A program made the position numbers and the translations under genes. Source: Levilactobacillus hammesii DSM 16381 (GTDB lineage Bacteria > Bacillota > Bacilli > Lactobacillales > Lactobacillaceae). From it: 41,663 nt of DNA. The DNA is taken from the NCBI RefSeq assembly GCF_001434395.1, contig NZ_AZFS01000060.1, positions 26,356 to 68,018 of the forward strand, written 5' to 3'. Shown here one piece after another: positions 40,972-41,663 of this stretch (positions are counted from its first letter, which is position 1; each line of letters starts with the position of its first letter). The notes under the pieces were generated by a model. The model saw only the letters and a list, made by a program, of their open reading frames with translations. It was not told the DNA's origin and ran no database searches.

Positions 40972-41663
40972 TTATTTTACATTGATGATAAAGGTTTCAT
41001 AGAGACTAGGATTATTGACACTGGTTACTTTGATTGTTGTGCTTCCAGAACGTTTCCCAGTAATCGTAAACTTGCCGTTGGTTGTCTTATTTGGAACGGA
41101 AACAATCGAGGCATCGGCTGGCTGGATGGTAAAGGTGTTTAAAGCCGCGTAGCTTAGTTTGAGATTGCCATAAACTGAGCTCCACATTTGTGCCGTCTTA
41201 CTTTCGCCGACCGTTAAGTTAGCTAGCGTAAAGTTAGATGAAATCTCAGCGACACGGTTGCCAGCTTGTTCCTGGGTTTGCTTTGAGTTGGCAATGGTTG
41301 TATCTGAAGGAATCTTATCCCGAATAGCTTGGCCGACCTCTGGATTGGTTGGGTGATAGAGGGCGTTTTTGTCACTTAAGTAGTACGTGTTGGCCTTGTC
41401 AGGGATAGCGGCATAGGCGGCACTGGTAAATTCACTCTTGATCTGAGTCACTTCAATTGGTGAAGCGCTACCCATCTTGTTAGAAACGTAAGGGAAGCCG
41501 TCTTCATCATAGGGAACGTTGTCGACATTGTAGAGGGGAATCCCATTGCCCTCGGCACCGAAGGCGGGTAGGTTGAGCCATTGGGACCAAGTGATGTGCT
41601 TCGTGGTGTTGACGTACATACCATCAGTTTTAGTATTGGTCTTTTTAGAGGCATTCTTGGCTT
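40972..41663 (-). CDS. Secreted Ig-like protein, tandem copy 2 (5' end beyond the window)
   Basis: Partial; the frame is open to the window edge. The last visible residues upstream of the Met at 41619 read KNASKKTNTKTDG, the same linker as in copy 1, so this is not a short protein starting at 41619. The recognised part is 107 residues that match copy 1 at all but four positions, followed by a C-terminal Ig-like domain that is only moderately similar (ANLTVGESKTAQMWSSVYG, ITGKRSGSTTIKVTSVNN). It probably shares a transcript with copy 1, whose ribosome site GGGAGG lies in the 39-bp gap. Confidence 0.75.
   Translation of the reverse strand, partial: AKNASKKTNTKTDGMYVNTTKHITWSQWLNLPAFGAEGNGIPLYNVDNVPYDEDGFPYVSNKMGSASPIEVTQIKSEFTSAAYAAIPDKANTYYLSDKNALYHPTNPEVGQAIRDKIPSDTTIANSKQTQEQAGNRVAEISSNFTLANLTVGESKTAQMWSSVYGNLKLSYAALNTFTIQPADASIVSVPNKTTNGKFTITGKRSGSTTIKVTSVNNPSLYETFIINVK

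Noticed and set aside
41448-41654. Alternative minus-strand ORFs over the tandem secreted proteins
   Set aside because: They are out-of-frame shadows, repeated only because the underlying DNA is duplicated.

Overview
The window looks like chromosomal DNA of a lactobacillus (family Lactobacillaceae). The evidence is the oligopeptide transporter of lactic acid bacteria, Gram-positive signal peptides, lipoboxes and AGGAGG ribosome sites, a KxYKxGKxW-type surface protein ending in an LPQTxE sortase motif, small Lys/Tyr-rich secreted proteins, and GuaA, CoaA and HelD proteins of Firmicutes type. The genus cannot be fixed by eye. No rRNA, tRNA, CRISPR array, transposase or phage gene was recognised.

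Layout. 1-800: terminators and a degraded-looking stretch. 0.8-6.7 kb: oppABCDF, with a strong terminator between oppA and oppB, followed by two tandem 184-bp hairpin repeats. 7.2-10.0 kb: a cassette of ArsR-type repressor, 14-TM drug exporter and lipoprotein, with its own promoter/operator and codon use unlike opp. 10.6-13.8 kb: MerR regulator, histidine phosphatase and CPA2 antiporter. 13.95-17.5 kb: helD between two copies of a structured non-coding repeat. 17.6-20.9 kb: coaA, a GNAT acetyltransferase and guaA, then three stacked terminators. 21.2-22.7 kb: a 75-aa protein behind a hairpin/T-tract and an orphan lipoprotein.

23.2-28.2 kb and 31.5-35.5 kb are two co-directional runs of seven genes each. 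They consist almost wholly of membrane or secreted proteins, including a C39-like peptidase, an NlpC/P60 enzyme and several paralogous small secreted proteins. Each run ends at a strong terminator. Between them lies a TetR regulator divergent from an oxidoreductase/hydrolase pair, with two matching operators. 35.8-39.1 kb carries an LRR/MucBP-like LPQTN surface protein. 39.2-41.7 kb carries an XRE regulator and a tandem pair of secreted proteins with an Ig-like C-terminus; the upstream one runs off the window.

The strongest novelty candidate is the repeat flanking helD (about 13.95-14.27 and 16.97-17.28 kb). It has a 9-bp closing stem around three hairpins. Between the copies, one base-pair change is compensated and a length change falls in a loop, as expected for a folded RNA or cruciform rather than a protein. 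The second candidate is the family of paralogous secreted proteins shared by the two secretory runs.
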